From positions 9,185,038-9,237,537 of the forward strand of contig CM022667.1 of NCBI GenBank assembly GCA_012295275.1: 52,500 nt of DNA, written 5' to 3'. Position 1 is the first letter of the stretch, and every line of letters starts with the position of its first letter. The notes beneath the pieces were generated by a model. It worked only from the letters and a program-made list of their open reading frames with translations, was not told the DNA's origin and made no database searches. This DNA is from Chrysomallon squamiferum. Lineage: Eukaryota > Mollusca > Gastropoda > Neomphalida > Peltospiridae. Of this stretch, positions 1 through 22,413 are shown one piece after another. The translations under genes were made by a program, and so were the position numbers.

Positions 1-3602
<3,602 letters not shown>

Positions 3603-3720
3603 CAAACTAATGTGGAGACATTTTAAATGTTTTGTCCAAAATAAATTAATACTTATAAGAGAAGTTACGTGTTTTTATTATTTTTGGAATTATACATATT
3701 TCCTGAAGAAGAAATATAAT

Positions 3721-3765
<45 letters not shown>

Positions 3766-3874
3766 CTCCAAAATATCCTCCAAAATAAAAATCATAAATA
3801 AAAAAACTAATAAAGAAAAAGAACTTGAAGCATGTTTACTTCATTTATTGTTAAATTCAAGACTGACAGAAGAT
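3603..3874. other. 3' flank of NDUFV2 and convergent spacer to the minus-strand gene
   Basis: NDUFV2 (plus) and the next gene (minus) end tail to tail with 272 bases between the stop codons. The spacer has AATAAA-like signals near 3717 and 3783 for NDUFV2, with a (TA)n run (about 3726-3760) between them. No further gene is seen. Confidence 0.6.
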
Positions 3875-4233
3875 TTACACTCCCATTGCCGCCATCATTG
3901 TTGATAAATTCGCAGCAGACGGCACAGTGGCGACCTCTGTTTCCGCTCCAAGTATTGTCGCCCCTTGAGTTTTTGACTTCGCCGTTGGCATGGCTGACAT
4001 TGTTGCATGAGATACTGCGACACTTGCAGTTTTTGCTCGACTTCCTGCTGAGGTGGCTGTCGCCATTGTCGAAGACATTGGTGAACCAGACGGCACAGCA
4101 GCCGGTGTTTTCATTGATGTAGGTGGCGCTGAAGACTGCCCAGTTGTGGGCTCAAAAACTTTACAGTCGCACTCCAAGAAGAAATAACAGTATTCCTCTG
4201 TAAAACAGAAACGTAATTTTAAACTTTATACTA

Positions 4234-4284
<51 letters not shown>

Positions 4285-4292
4285 GCTTATAA

Positions 4293-4326
<34 letters not shown>

Positions 4327-5112
4327 ATAATAAGAAGAAAACAAGGCCAATAATCAGCATAATTTCCCTTTTACGTCCAACCATCATTTCTCTCGCTGTC
4401 TGTAATTTGAAATCAAAATTTCCATTGCCACCGATAATTCACAGTAAACCAACTGAGTACCACCGTTCTACGACTTTACGATATTCGAGTGACGTCACAA
4501 TTGAATGACGTTAAAACAGACATACTTACTATAACGGCAGTATTCCGATTTTGGTTTCTTTGTTGATACGCCAGCCGGCAGGGTCGGGTAGATGAAGGGT
4601 GTTGGCTTGGGCGTGGTTGTCAGAGGCGGGAGATTGTCGCACAAATCACATTGAATGTCCGGATGATTGCTTATTATGTTACACATTTCTGCAGTATTCA
4701 GAAGTATTACACAGAGAAACGGTTACTAAGGTAATTAATTTCATTATTAACATGAATATAATATGTTTTCTTAATTTCGTTTTCAGATAAATAGATAAAT
4801 AGTTATAATTAAACAGAATATATTAAACATATATAATTAGCTATATATTAGCACGTAGACACAACACATATACACACATACACACAAACAGAGATACAGA
4901 TAGATAGACAGTTATAGTTAATTTCTAAACAAGTTAACTTTACGTACGGTGTTTGAACTTCAAATTTCCGCGTTCGGCCATCAGACAGTAAGGGTGAATT
5001 ACCTTTGAATCGTTACACTTGCATTTGTTAAGAATATTGGTAGTATACTTCGCAGCTTAAAAATGGAAATTAAAATTTTCTTAAATCTTCATTGAAAGAT
5101 ATGATGTGTGTG

Positions 5113-5159
<47 letters not shown>

Positions 5160-5724
5160 AATTAAATTAAATAAAAATGTGAAAAAAAAAATTATCTTCT
5201 ATCTGTGAAACTTTTAACAAGATTAAAAAATGTTTATAGATAAATAAATAATAAATACATGTGTAAATAAATAAATAAATAAACAAACAAACAACCAAAC
5301 AAAAAAGCAAATAAATAAATAAAAACAAATTCTAATACGCCTTCAGATCATTTGATAATGTTATTTATTAATCTATGACAAGAAAAGAGTGTTTACTTCA
5401 TCAGACTGCTTTTAAAAATATGTATGTAAAGCCGACTGTCTGTATGTGTGTGTGTCTGATATTTGATAATGTAACAGTGTTACTTACTGTTGTTACACAC
5501 CTGTCTGTACATACAGCAGTACATCTCGCAGGCATTGGGAAACCATATCTTGTCACAGACGTCTACAACAACAACAACTACTACAGCATTTATAATAATG
5601 ATGATGATGATTATGATAATAATAATGATGATGATGATATAATAATAATACAGTTTAAGATTTCAAATTAAAAAAAGTTAAAAAGACAAAAGAAAAAAAC
5701 AAACAAACAACAAAAAAAAAAAAC

Positions 5725-5760
<36 letters not shown>

Positions 5761-5891
5761 CAAGAAATAACTCAAAAATTAATTAAAATGACGTAATAAC
5801 ATTATGACGTTTCCCTATTAATCTTACCACAGTATTTAGCCGTTACTATACCAACAAAGATAAGAATGGTTACTAAACGCGGTATCTCCAT
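3875..5891 (-). CDS. secreted Cys-rich protein with Ser/Thr/Ala-rich tail; short relative of the SPH-array family
   Basis: Minus-strand gene of five exons: 5891-5828, 5562-5488, 5055-4948, 4688-4530 and 4197-3875. They total 729 bases, so 242 residues plus stop, with every internal intron in phase 1. Exon 1 encodes a signal peptide (starts MEIPRLVTILIFVGIVTA) and ends in ..YC-G at a GTAAGAT donor, as in the SPH genes. Exon 2 has C-x8-C-x2-Y-CC-x5-C, the same cassette as SPH-A to -D exon 2. Exon 3 has a CxC pair. Exon 4 has C-x10-C-x2-C then a Thr/Pro stretch. Exon 5 has C-x5-C-x-C followed by about 90 residues rich in Ser, Thr, Ala, Pro and Met, likely an O-glycosylated tail. There is no protease domain. 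I do not recognise a named family. The role is unknown; secretion is predicted from the signal peptide. The exon 3 donor at 4947 was chosen because it alone keeps phase with exon 4; a donor at 5002 is the alternative. Confidence 0.72.
4240..4326. repeat. (ATT)n microsatellite in intron 4 of the minus-strand gene
   Basis: Near-pure ATT repeats in two blocks separated by ATGCTTATAATC, just beyond the terminal-exon acceptor. Confidence 0.9.
4490..4497. promoter_or_regulatory. CRE-like palindrome TGACGTCA (intronic)
   Basis: Perfect CREB/ATF consensus palindrome inside intron 4 of the minus-strand gene. It is one of 15 such sites in the window. Function is not shown. Confidence 0.4.
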
Positions 5892-7239
5892 TTTGCTAAT
5901 GAACGTCAGTTGGTTAACAAAACTTATTATTGCAGTACGAGTAACAGTATTGACGTAATTCGAAGCATCTGTACATGTTATTAATATTTTTTTTATCTCC
6001 CCGACCCAGATGGAAGGAAGTAAATATTATAAAAAAAAAAAAAAAAAACTACCAGGTGTTTTGCAATATTATTTTGAAGATTTTCGCTGTGAAATGAACG
6101 CGGACTCTGGTAAGGAAGTACTTGTCTTAATAATTTGATGATTTCATTTCTGTAGTTGATTTTGAGACCGTAACGACTCTCTCCGCTTGTCTGTGTGTCT
6201 GTCTGTCTGTCTGTTTAGCTCTCTAAATGTCTGTCTGTGAGTCCGTCAGTTTGTTACGTGTGAATGTGTATAACTATATATGTATAAATATATAAGTGCC
6301 ATTTTGTTATATTTAACTTTGTTTGATACCCAGTTGCCTATATATTTGTACTGGGTGTCAAACATTCATTCATTCGTTCATTCATTCATATATAAGTATG
6401 TATGTAGGTCATATATGTGTATGTATGTGTGTATTTGTGTGTGTATGTATGTATGTATATGTGTATATATATATATATTTCTTTCTTAATTTCTATAAAC
6501 GAAATGACGTCACAAAATCTGAAAGAACGGCGGCGCCCAGGCATTGTCTCGATCTTGTTACGTCATCATCGTATTTTTTAATTTCTTATTATTTTTTTTA
6601 TTAAAGAATGATATTGTCTAGATAAAATAAAATAATTGCCTGGTAGTTTGGAAATGTAAAAAATATAATGTCATTAGACCTATAATTTTTCTTATATCAG
6701 TATAATAACATTTATTTATTTATTTACTTTTTTTTAAAACCAAAATTGGAATCCATTGTAACAGTTTATCTTTGTGTATATGTTTAACACTGCTGTATAA
6801 ACATCAGTTTAATTTGCCAACTGCTTATCAAGTTGGGACTATCGCTTATTTTAAAGTTCATCTGTCTAGCGACTAAATTCATTGTTTGTACATTCATCTA
6901 TCTCACTGAGACATTTGTGTTAATGGTGCAAATTGGTGGCATTAAGAAATTGCTTTATTTTATTGTTTTATTAACACAGATTGGCTGGCAGTATTTTATG
7001 TTACTATAGGCAATGCCATTATTATGATTATTATGACTACTAGTATTTTGTCGTTATTACTGTATTGTTACTGTTAATATCATTGTTGTTATTTTTGTTA
7101 TTACCACTACTATTACTACTAGTACTACTGCTACTACTGTTACTACTAATACCACTATTATCACTACTAGTACTGCTACTATTATTATTGCTACTAATTT
7201 GTGGTTATTATTATATTGTTATGTCTTATTATTGATATG

Positions 7240-7460
7240 TGTGTATGTGTATACATAGATACATACATACATAATACACACACACATACATACATGCATA
7301 CACACATACATACATAGATACATACATACATATATACACATACATACGCACATACGTACGTACGTACGTACATACATATATACACATATATACGCACATA
7401 CATACATACGTACGTACGTACATATATATACATACATATATACATACATACATACACAAA
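7240..7460. repeat. (CATA/CGTA)n microsatellite
   Basis: Imperfect tetranucleotide array alternating CATA and CGTA units with short CA runs. The long Met-Tyr-Val-Cys open frames on the other strand are simply translations of this repeat. Confidence 0.9.
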
Positions 7461-7879
7461 ATAAAATTAAATAAAATAAAAAAATCATCCACGTAAATAT
7501 TTTATTTCGAATATCACCTAGCATTCACGTTAACCTCGGATGTTTGGTAATTACATCATTTCATTTCTTGGCCTACATAAAGCACTTCACACGGTTGTAT
7601 TTATTGAAGGGGCGAAATACAGACAATATCGAAAAAAAACTAAATATTTAAACTTCAACTTCAAACACGCAACAGTCTTAGTATGAAATAATCTCTGAGG
7701 GTTAACCCTCTCTTGAAAAGTGTAATTACGAAATTTAACTTTAAATATTATGGTCTGCTCATAATTTCTCCTCTGTGTTTGCTCGCCCTAGCTGGCTGTG
7801 TACATGTATTAATCTCTGTTTGCACAGAATAAAATAACCCTACGCGTTAGAAAAAAAAATAAAATAAAAAAAATAAAAC

Positions 7880-8280
7880 ATTACTGCTACTGTTACTGCT
7901 ACTACTGCTACTACTACTATTACTAGTTCCACTAGTTCTAATGCTACTATTACGTCTAGTGCTTCAACTATTACTATTACTACTACTACTACCACTACTA
8001 CTGCTGCTGCTGCTACTGTTACTAGTTTCACTAGTTCTAATGCTACTATTACGTCTAGTGCTTCAGCTATTACTATTACTACTACTACTACCACTACTAC
8101 TGCTGCTACTGTTACTAGTTTTACTAGTTCTAATACTAATATTGCTTCTAGTGCTGTTGCTATATTACTATTAACACTACTACTACTTCTAGTACTGCTA
8201 TTGATATTATTACTGCTGCTAGTGTTACTATTCCATTACTACTACAACTATCACCACCAATACTACTACTACTACTACTA
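7880..8280. repeat. trinucleotide-based minisatellite, 99/93-bp units
   Basis: A (TAC/TGC)n-like tract with a higher-order unit. The block opening ACTAGTTCTA recurs at 7931, 8030 and 8123, giving units of 99 and 93 bases, both multiples of three. Because of that, both strands stay open for about 80 codons, but the translations are low-complexity Val or Leu runs. Confidence 0.8.
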
Positions 8281-8303
8281 ATAAAAAAATAATAATGAAT
8301 GAA

Positions 8304-8342
<39 letters not shown>

Positions 8343-8917
8343 AAAGTCAAAATATATAAAAATAAAACGCATTTCTCAATTGGTTTTATGCGTCAGTTTT
8401 CCGTCCGCCTATCTGTCTATCAGTCAATCTGTCTGTCTTTCTGATCGTCTGTCATGTTTCACCTAGATGAACCCAGCTCGTATTTGTGAGAATGTTCTTC
8501 TGTGGCTGTGAAAGAGAAAGATGTGTCTCTGACGTAGATGCTACGTAAACATCGGTTTTCATGACAAACACAATAGATATACCTCTGAATTTATGTTTAC
8601 CTTTATTTAGCATCACACCTGTGTCAGGTAAAAACAGGCGATACAGGTGTAGCAAATCACGTTTTGGTGTCGTGAATGTATGCAGATATGTGTTCGTCAG
8701 ATATATCGAATAATAACGAAAAGTAAAATAATAACCGTTTGAAAGTTTTGATTAGCGGTATAGAATGAGGTGTGGATTTTGTGATGACTTACAGAAATTA
8801 GGTGTAAAAATGTTGAGTAAAAGAAACGAGGAATTAATTAACATATAAGGTACAAGGAGAAAGGTCTTGCACAATAATATCGTAAAAAAGAAGAAAATAA
8901 AGAACATTAAATATAAT

Positions 8918-9020
<103 letters not shown>

Positions 9021-9369
9021 GGGGGCGGGCAGACAAATTGACGAAAAGAGAGAAGGTTTATTTTCGCTTTATATAAAAACTATTTTTCAGTTGGGCGTAC
9101 AAAGTTAGTACAACTTACAGAGACTGTTTAAATATTAGTTTTGTTTTTCACTGTAGAAGTATCAGAAAGAAATCGTGCTTGGCATTTCACTGTGAACTTG
9201 AAGAGGAAATTCAGCGAAAGAAAAATTATATTTAATAGTTACTAACAATGTTGATGTTTCTTCGTTTTCCTCTAATTCAGCGCTATACCCTAAAGAAAAG
9301 AAAAACAGAAAAATGTGAAGTAAATGTCAGTTAACTGCAGTCAAAACTGCGTGGGCTGTAAAATGTACC

Positions 9370-9492
<123 letters not shown>

Positions 9493-9549
9493 AAATGCGT
9501 GTGAAAGCTGTGTTTGTGTATTTGTGTTTGTATATAGATTATATATATA

Positions 9550-9872
9550 CAAATACATACATACATACATACACACATACGTACGTACGTACATACATAC
9601 ATACATCCGTACATACATACATACGTACATACATAATACATACATACGTACGTACATACATACATACGTACATACATACGTACATACGTACATACATACA
9701 TACATACAAACATACATATATACGTACATACATACATACATACATACATACGTACATACATACATACGTACGTACATACATACATACATACATACATACA
9801 TACATACGTACATACATACATACATACATACATACATACATACATACATACATACGTACATACATACATACA
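9550..9872. repeat. (CATA)n array with CGTA variants, 5' of a SINE
   Basis: Tetranucleotide array of about 320 bases ending directly before the tRNA-like head of the SINE at 9896. Confidence 0.95.
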
Positions 9873-9895
9873 TTTACAGATATGGACATACGTAC

Positions 9896-10075
9896 GTTGT
9901 ATTGATAGCCGAGCTGTATAGTCTTCTGCCTACGGACTGCCGGCGAGAACGGATGCCATACGTTCGAGTCTCGTCAGCGGCATCTGACAGGTTTGTGAGG
10001 TCGAGATTGGGATTTGTCCTCCTGCGCCAGTGCGTTCCAGTCTAATCAGATGAAGAATATTCAGTACTAAAGAAA
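9896..10075 (+). mobile_element. tRNA-derived SINE, copy 1
   Basis: The head has an A-box-like GATAGCCGAGCTG and a B-box-like CGTTCGAGTCTCGTC, as in a pol III promoter taken from a Leu/Ser-type tRNA. A conserved body follows (GTTTGTGAGGTCG, then TTTGTCCTCCTGCGCCAG) and a 3' part with AGTCTAATCAGATG. The same order of blocks recurs at 17171-17380 and 32455-32675, which defines the family. This copy lacks about 25 bases after TGCGTTCC relative to the others. No protein is encoded. Confidence 0.82.
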
Positions 10076-10230
10076 TACCTGAAAGTGCCAGGTTTCCAAC
10101 AAATAACAGATGCACACAAAAATGACGAAAGACAAAGAAGAACATGCTTCGTGGGAAGCGATGAGTTCCCTCAGTTATTAAGCACAGCTTTATTTTTTGT
10201 TATTATTATGATTTTTAAAAATAACGTTTT

Positions 10231-10332
10231 CTTGGTGGCAGAGTGCTGTAGTCGTTCGAGAACAGAGTGCGGGCGAGTGGATGTCCTTCGTTCGAGTCTC
10301 GTCAGCGGCACTGAATTTAAAAAAAAAAATAT
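10231..10332 (+). mobile_element. SINE head-only fragment with A-rich tail
   Basis: The tRNA-like head (A-box TGGCAGAGTGC, B-box CGTTCGAGTCTCGTC, then AGCGGCAC) is followed almost at once by an A run of about 11 bases instead of the SINE body. It is either a truncated copy or a short subfamily. The A-box is closer to the pol III consensus than in the full copies. Confidence 0.65.
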
Positions 10333-11614
10333 GATTTTTTGGAAACCAGCTATTTTGTCACATTAACATTGATGTCACTGCGTGTGTGGTTTGTAACTAA
10401 TCACTTTTCAAAACCGATGTTATATAAAAAAAAGTTTAAAAAATGAGATCCTCTGTTAGAATAATTTTAATTTGTTTAAGAGAAATTTCGAATATGCTAT
10501 CTAAAATTATCACTTTGCAGGAATATAATTATATAAAAGATATGCAATAAATATTTGACAGTAAAATAGGTGACATTATGGTAAGGAGTCAAATCAATAT
10601 CCCAGACAAAAATGGATGGAGGGATACGGAAAACGAAATAGACAGACAGACAGACAGACAGACGACAGACAGACAGACAGACAGACAGATAGACAGATAG
10701 ATAGATATTTAAGTGATACTAAATAGAACGAGAAAAGAATTAGAAGGAGAAAGAAGAAGAAAAAGTAAAAGAAAGAAAGAGAGAAAGAAGAAGAAAAGAA
10801 GAAAAGTTTGTAACATTTTCAACACGAGGTTCATCTTTTCAAATGGGCGTGGTTACGTTACCGTTAGTGACACCTTTTAGATTCAAAAAGCAGCTCATAA
10901 ATAAACAAATCTTTGTTGATTGACACCTATTTGTGACGTGAGAGGCGTGCCTGCCAAGCTGACGGTCGGACCCTCCGCATCAGATGTCATTCATTTGCTA
11001 AGAATTAAAAAGTTATTACACTACTTTTTGTTGACATTTAAAGTTTTGACGACAAAGCGTCTCTAAAGGTGCGTTCTCACTTAGCGACTTGTAATATATC
11101 AGAAATAGATTAACCTCGCATTACAGAAAACACAAACAGGCTAATTACGTCGTATGTTTTAATCTTTCAACAACCAACTGGCGGTGAGACGGGAAATTTG
11201 TTGTTGCTGTTGTTGTTGTTGTTGTTGTCATTTCGTCTTCTTCAATTTCCTCTTCCTCTTCTTCTTCTTCTTCTTATTATTATTATTTTCAGTTTATAGG
11301 TTTAAATTGCCATCTTTATAAATCTTTATTCTTGCAGCCATTTTATATATAGCATTATAAATAAATAAATAAAGCCAGTTGATAGCATTATAAATAAAGC
11401 AGTTAAAAAGTAAGTAAGTAACTAAGTAAGTAAGTAAGTAAGTAAGTAAATAAATAAATAAATCCACTTGTAATTTAATTCAAATAACACATATACACAA
11501 AAAAACGTAAATTCATACGGATTTTTGAAGTTAAAGAAATTCGCATGGTTTGAACGCGGCTTTACCAGGTTTAGATATCAGGTGAGGTGATGAAAGTAAA
11601 CACATTCTTCTTGT
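10333..11614. other. upstream region of SPH-A, no gene seen
   Basis: Contains a (CAGA/GATA) run at 10640-10705, purine-rich tracts near 10740-10805, a short (GTT)n/(CTT)n stretch near 11205-11285 and (AAAT)/(AAGT) tracts near 11355-11462. The rest looks unique. No exon is evident. Confidence 0.5.
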
Positions 11615-11625
11615 CATAAATATAT
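11615..11625 (+). promoter_or_regulatory. TATA-like box of SPH-A
   Basis: CATAAATATAT lies 46-56 bases before the SPH-A start codon, the same distance class as TATA-like elements before SPH-B, -C and -D. Confidence 0.4.
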
Positions 11626-11670
11626 GTTCGTGTTTGCTCGTTTGGACATTATAGCGACGTTGGCAGCATC

Positions 11671-17632
<5,962 letters not shown>

Positions 17633-18369
17633 AACTGTCTCCAACAGGACGGACGTAGTTGTAGAGTAAAACACACGTCATGAAAAGAACAAGAATATTT
17701 AACTAAATAAAATTTTCTGATTTGATTACTAGTAACATGATTTGTGATTTGTTTGTTTGTTTATTCGTTTCCTTGTTTAGTATTAGTTGATTTAATTATA
17801 TATATTTAAATATATATATATATCATGTTAGTGTTATAAATGATTTAAAATATAGGTTATATTAGAAATGAGCGAACAAATTAACTTACAGACGTATTAG
17901 GTAATGTATAGTTAGATGAATGAATGAATAGAAAGATAAATGGATACATAAACTGACGAATGATTTAATAGCTGGATGGATAGATAGTTGGATGAATGAC
18001 TGTTATTTCACAAGGACAATTATATTATAAACGATTATATATATATGAAATGTGAATAAAATAGGTATCATCCCACAAACTCTAATCCAACTAATATTCG
18101 TTCATAGAAAATATATAGTTGTGCTTGAGAAACAACAACATAAAAAAAAAAAAAAAAAAAAAAAAATGAAATGATGATAATATCGATGATAATAATCTTG
18201 AATTTGAAATTCAGTAATCCGAGAAGAAAGCAAATCAGCATTCGACAAGAAATATAAATATTACTGTTAAGATAAATTCATAGAGGGCTTGAGCACTGAT
18301 TTATAATCATAGAAAAATTTCTACACAGACTGTCATGCTAGAAGAAAAAATCTAATCAGACTGAATGGC

Positions 18370-18372
<3 letters not shown>

Positions 18373-18447
<75 letters not shown>
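18373..18447. repeat. (CA)n microsatellite
   Basis: About 75 bases of pure CA dinucleotides. Confidence 0.97.
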
Positions 18448-18449
<2 letters not shown>

Positions 18450-18914
18450 ACCACACATATACACACAAACACACTAAATCTGTTCAGACTGAAACGTTAG
18501 AGAAAACATTTATGGAGAGAGAATATAAACGTGATGTTAACATAAGATAACACATTTGGAACTTAACATTCATACAAAGTTTACTACTTACGACAAAACA
18601 GTTATATGGCTGTGTTCACATCTAAGTTAAAAATATAAAATTACTGACATCAAAATAAATAAATAAATAAATAAATGATTATGTTAATTAAACAGTGATC
18701 ATGTACGTTATAGAGTGGTTGTTTATATTTATGTAAATACTAGCTGTTATTTAACCACAGTTAGTTTAGTTACGTCAGTCTGTGTTTTTTGTTGTTGTTG
18801 TTTTTTCACGTGAAACTCGAGACTGATTTTATCATGCGTGGTTGTTCTGTTTGTTTACGTCTGTGCGTGTTTGTTCTCATTGTCACAGTACGTTGTTTTT
18901 CATCTCAAGATTAT

Positions 18915-19334
18915 AGATCCTTTTGTTTATTTACGTTATGTTTACGATCGTTTTTATCGGTAGATCATTTTGTTTATTTATGTTATGTTTACGATCGTTT
19001 TTATCGGTAGATCATTTTGTTTATTTACGTTATGTTTACGATCGTTTTTATCGGTAGATCCTTTTGTTTATTTACGTTATGTTTACGATCGTTTTTATCG
19101 GTAGACGATTTTGTTTATTTACGTTATGTTTACGATCGTTTTTATCGGTAGATGATTTTGTTTTTTTACGTTATGTTTACGATCGTTTTTATCGGTAGAT
19201 GATTTTGTTTATTTACGTTATGTTTACGATCGTTTTTATCGGTAGATAATTTTGTTTATTTACGTTATGTTTACGATCGTTTTTATCGGTAGATAATTTT
19301 GTTTTTTTACGTTATGTTTACGATCGTTTTGATC
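18915..19334. repeat. 47-bp minisatellite, about nine units, upstream of SPH-B
   Basis: The landmark TTTTGTTTAT recurs every 47 bases from 18921 (18968, 19015, 19062 and so on to 19297), with one- or two-base variants. Each unit holds TTACGTTATG, the palindrome CGATCG and TTTTTATCGGTAGAT. The array ends about 254 bases before the SPH-B start codon, so it lies in the presumed promoter region. Confidence 0.95.
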
Positions 19335-19523
19335 ACAAAATGGTTGTGTACTTTACGTGCCCGTTCTTGTCTCACAACGTGCTGTTTCTCTGTCTGGACG
19401 TTGGTGTCTCTGACTTGAATTGATTTTTACGTAAAATCCTGTCGTCGTATAGTTATCTATTTTTTTCTTTATTTAAACAATATCACTAGTAATCCAGATT
19501 CAGCACGAAATCCACACATTTCT

Positions 19524-19530
19524 CATAAAG
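19524..19530 (+). promoter_or_regulatory. TATA-like box of SPH-B
   Basis: CATAAAG about 57 bases before the start codon. It is weak as a sequence, but its distance matches the other array genes. Confidence 0.3.
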
Positions 19531-19587
19531 TAAAATATCTGGAGGTGGAAGGAAGATTCACAGCTGACAAGGTTCTGAACGTGAAAC

Positions 19588-19909
19588 ATGGCTTCTTGGC
19601 GAACATTTTTTTGTATCGTTTTCTCCTTGCTCTGTTGTTGTAGTGCTGTCATTGTGCCATTTTACTGTGGTAAGGACACATACATACATACATACATACA
19701 TACGTACATACATACATACATACATACGTACATACATACATATATATATATAATGGCTTGAAAAAAAGATTTTTTTTTTTTCAATTCATCTGGTTTTTTT
19801 TGTTACAGAGTCGATTATTCTGTTATCACTAAAAATACTCGTTACAAAGAAGGCTTGTGAGATTGTTGTAAATAATTTGTTAGACATTTTAAATATCTAA
19901 TCGCAAAAC

Positions 19910-19971
<62 letters not shown>

Positions 19972-21026
19972 CTGCAAAGAAAGAGAGGTTTGTTTTTGAC
20001 ATTAACTGTTTAAGAATATTTTTCTATAATTTTCTTATCTTGGTTTCAATACTTTCACTTTTTAGATAGATGCAAGGTTAATAAAAATGACCCTTATTGT
20101 CAGTACTGCTGCTCGATGTACAAATGTTGTGGATCTGGTAAGTATTACATATTATTTAGGCACATACTAAATTCTGGTATAATTATATCGTGTAATATAA
20201 AATATTTTATGCTCTCTTAGTTCTAGTATGTAACAAAAAGAGTGTGGAACAATCATTAAATATTATTAGTGTCGAAATATATATCATGTTGTGCAAGTAA
20301 TATTAATAACATGTGTATTATTCAAAATAGTAAATTTATCATTACTGGTTATTTTTATTACTGTTGTTGTTGTAGTTGTTGTTGTTGTTGTTGTTGTTGT
20401 TTCTGAGAGTGGTAGCTGTAGTGGATCTATTATGTTTGTTGCTGTGGATTTTAAAAATTCGATATCTTACATAATATATAAATGTGTTCTTTGCTTACTA
20501 ATTCCTTGCTATTTCACTTTATTGTCTTACCTTCAGAAACGCCGATGGAACAATGTAGTCTCGTTGCATGCGGCTGCAAACCTGCAACCACGACAACAAC
20601 GATTTCTACTACTACGCCTACAACAACTACACCTTCAACAACAACACCTTTAACAACGACACCTACAACTACTCCAACTACGACAATACCAACGACAACA
20701 AAAGCACCGCGACGTAACATGATAATAATTAATATCAATGTTATCATGAATATTTGTATATAATGTTTGCGGGTGTTTATATATATATACATACACACAC
20801 ACACATACAACTATATATATATGTCTTTCAGATTGTGCTCTTCCCTCCGGGGGTGTTTCTACTCGTATTCTAGGTGGTGAAACTCTCAGTGTGTGTGAAA
20901 GACCGTGGATGGTTCACTTCACAGTGGATGTGCCACAGCTCGAACTCAAACTGCCTGCGTGCGCGGGAGTCCTTGTTTCCGACACTCAGATACTCACATC
21001 CAAACAGTGCGCAGACCAGTTGTAAG

Positions 21027-21080
<54 letters not shown>

Positions 21081-21132
21081 GCTACTACTACTACTACCAC
21101 TAACCACTACCACTACTACTACTACTACTGCT

Positions 21133-21170
<38 letters not shown>

Positions 21171-21180
21171 GCTTCTACTG

Positions 21181-21213
<33 letters not shown>

Positions 21214-21600
21214 GACCAGTTGTACTTATTTTTACTACTACTACTACTACTACTGCTTCTACTATTACTACTACTAACTACTACTTACTACTACTATTAT
21301 TATTATTATTAAAGAAGAATAACTGAAGAAGAATAACCAAACACTTTTCTGTGATTCTTAGATTTTCAGCTGACGTATAATTTACATCTGTGTTTCAGCT
21401 TAGTGAATTCCTTGCCCGGTTCAACGATTGTGGCTAAGTTTGCCGATTCAGTGAAGTATTTAGAAACCAAGAGAGAAGTGACTAAGGAGAACATTGTTAC
21501 AGATGGTATATATGTCTACGTTTATCTCTGTCTGTATGTCTGTCTGTCTGCCTCTAAAGCTATCTATCTGTCTGTATGTGTATTTATAATCTCTCTCACG

Positions 21601-21688
<88 letters not shown>

Positions 21689-21816
21689 GTATCTATCTAT
21701 CTATATATCTATCTATCTATCTATCTATCTATCTAATCTATCTATCTATCTATCTATCTGTCTGTCTGTCTGTCTGTCTCTCTGTCTCTCTGTCTATTTA
21801 TGGTATCTATTTATGG

Positions 21817-21865
<49 letters not shown>

Positions 21866-22372
21866 CTATCTGTCTGTCTGTCTGACTGCCTGTCTGTCTG
21901 TCTGACTATTTTTTTATGACTATCTATCTGTCTGTCTGTGTAAGTGGGTATGCATGTATCTGCATTACATCTGTCTGTCTGAATGTCTGTCTGTATATAT
22001 GTATTTTGTGTTGCATACTTTGAGTAAATACACCTGTGATTTAATTTTCGCTGATTTTAGGCGACATTGCTCTCGTGAATTTCTCGCCCAGGGTTCCCGT
22101 ACATGAAGATTTCTGCATTCAGCCTGTGTGCCTGCCTGACGAATCAACAGTTTTCACTGAAGACGAAAATCAGAAATGTAAGATTGCGTCGTGGGGATTG
22201 CCTGGTACGTAAACAACAACAACAACAACCCCCCATCCTATCAGAAACACCACAATCTCCAAACAACGACAACAAAACAGTGTAACAAAAACTAGTAGGC
22301 TTATAATTAAATATAATTAAGATTTGACAAGATTTTACAGGTTGCCGTCGTTATCATTATGCCCATAAGTTT

Positions 22373-22413
<41 letters not shown>

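Larger units (their letters stand above)
17633..19523. other. spacer between SPH-A and SPH-B
   Basis: Holds the SPH-A polyadenylation signal (17706), a poly-A run near 18140-18166, a (CA)n array at 18373-18447 and the 47-bp minisatellite at 18915-19334. An open frame at 18789-19010 that begins like a signal peptide runs into the minisatellite and is not credible. No gene seen. Confidence 0.6.

Noticed and set aside
7840-8174. Val/Leu-rich open frames on both strands
   Set aside because: They come from a triplet-phased minisatellite, and the translations have no feature beyond hydrophobic runs.
10085-10200. Possible short coding fragment (frame containing TCFVGSDEFPQ)
   Set aside because: It follows the SINE directly, has no splice sites in phase and I recognise no family; too weak to call.
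10231-10310. Functional tRNA gene
   Set aside because: A- and B-boxes are present, but the acceptor stem does not pair well and the sequence matches the SINE heads, with an A-tail behind it.
18789-19010. Open frame starting like a signal peptide
   Set aside because: It continues straight into the 47-bp minisatellite and has no downstream exon or homology.
18915-19334. CRISPR-like array
   Set aside because: Units are contiguous near-identical 47-mers with no unique spacers, in a eukaryotic intergenic region.
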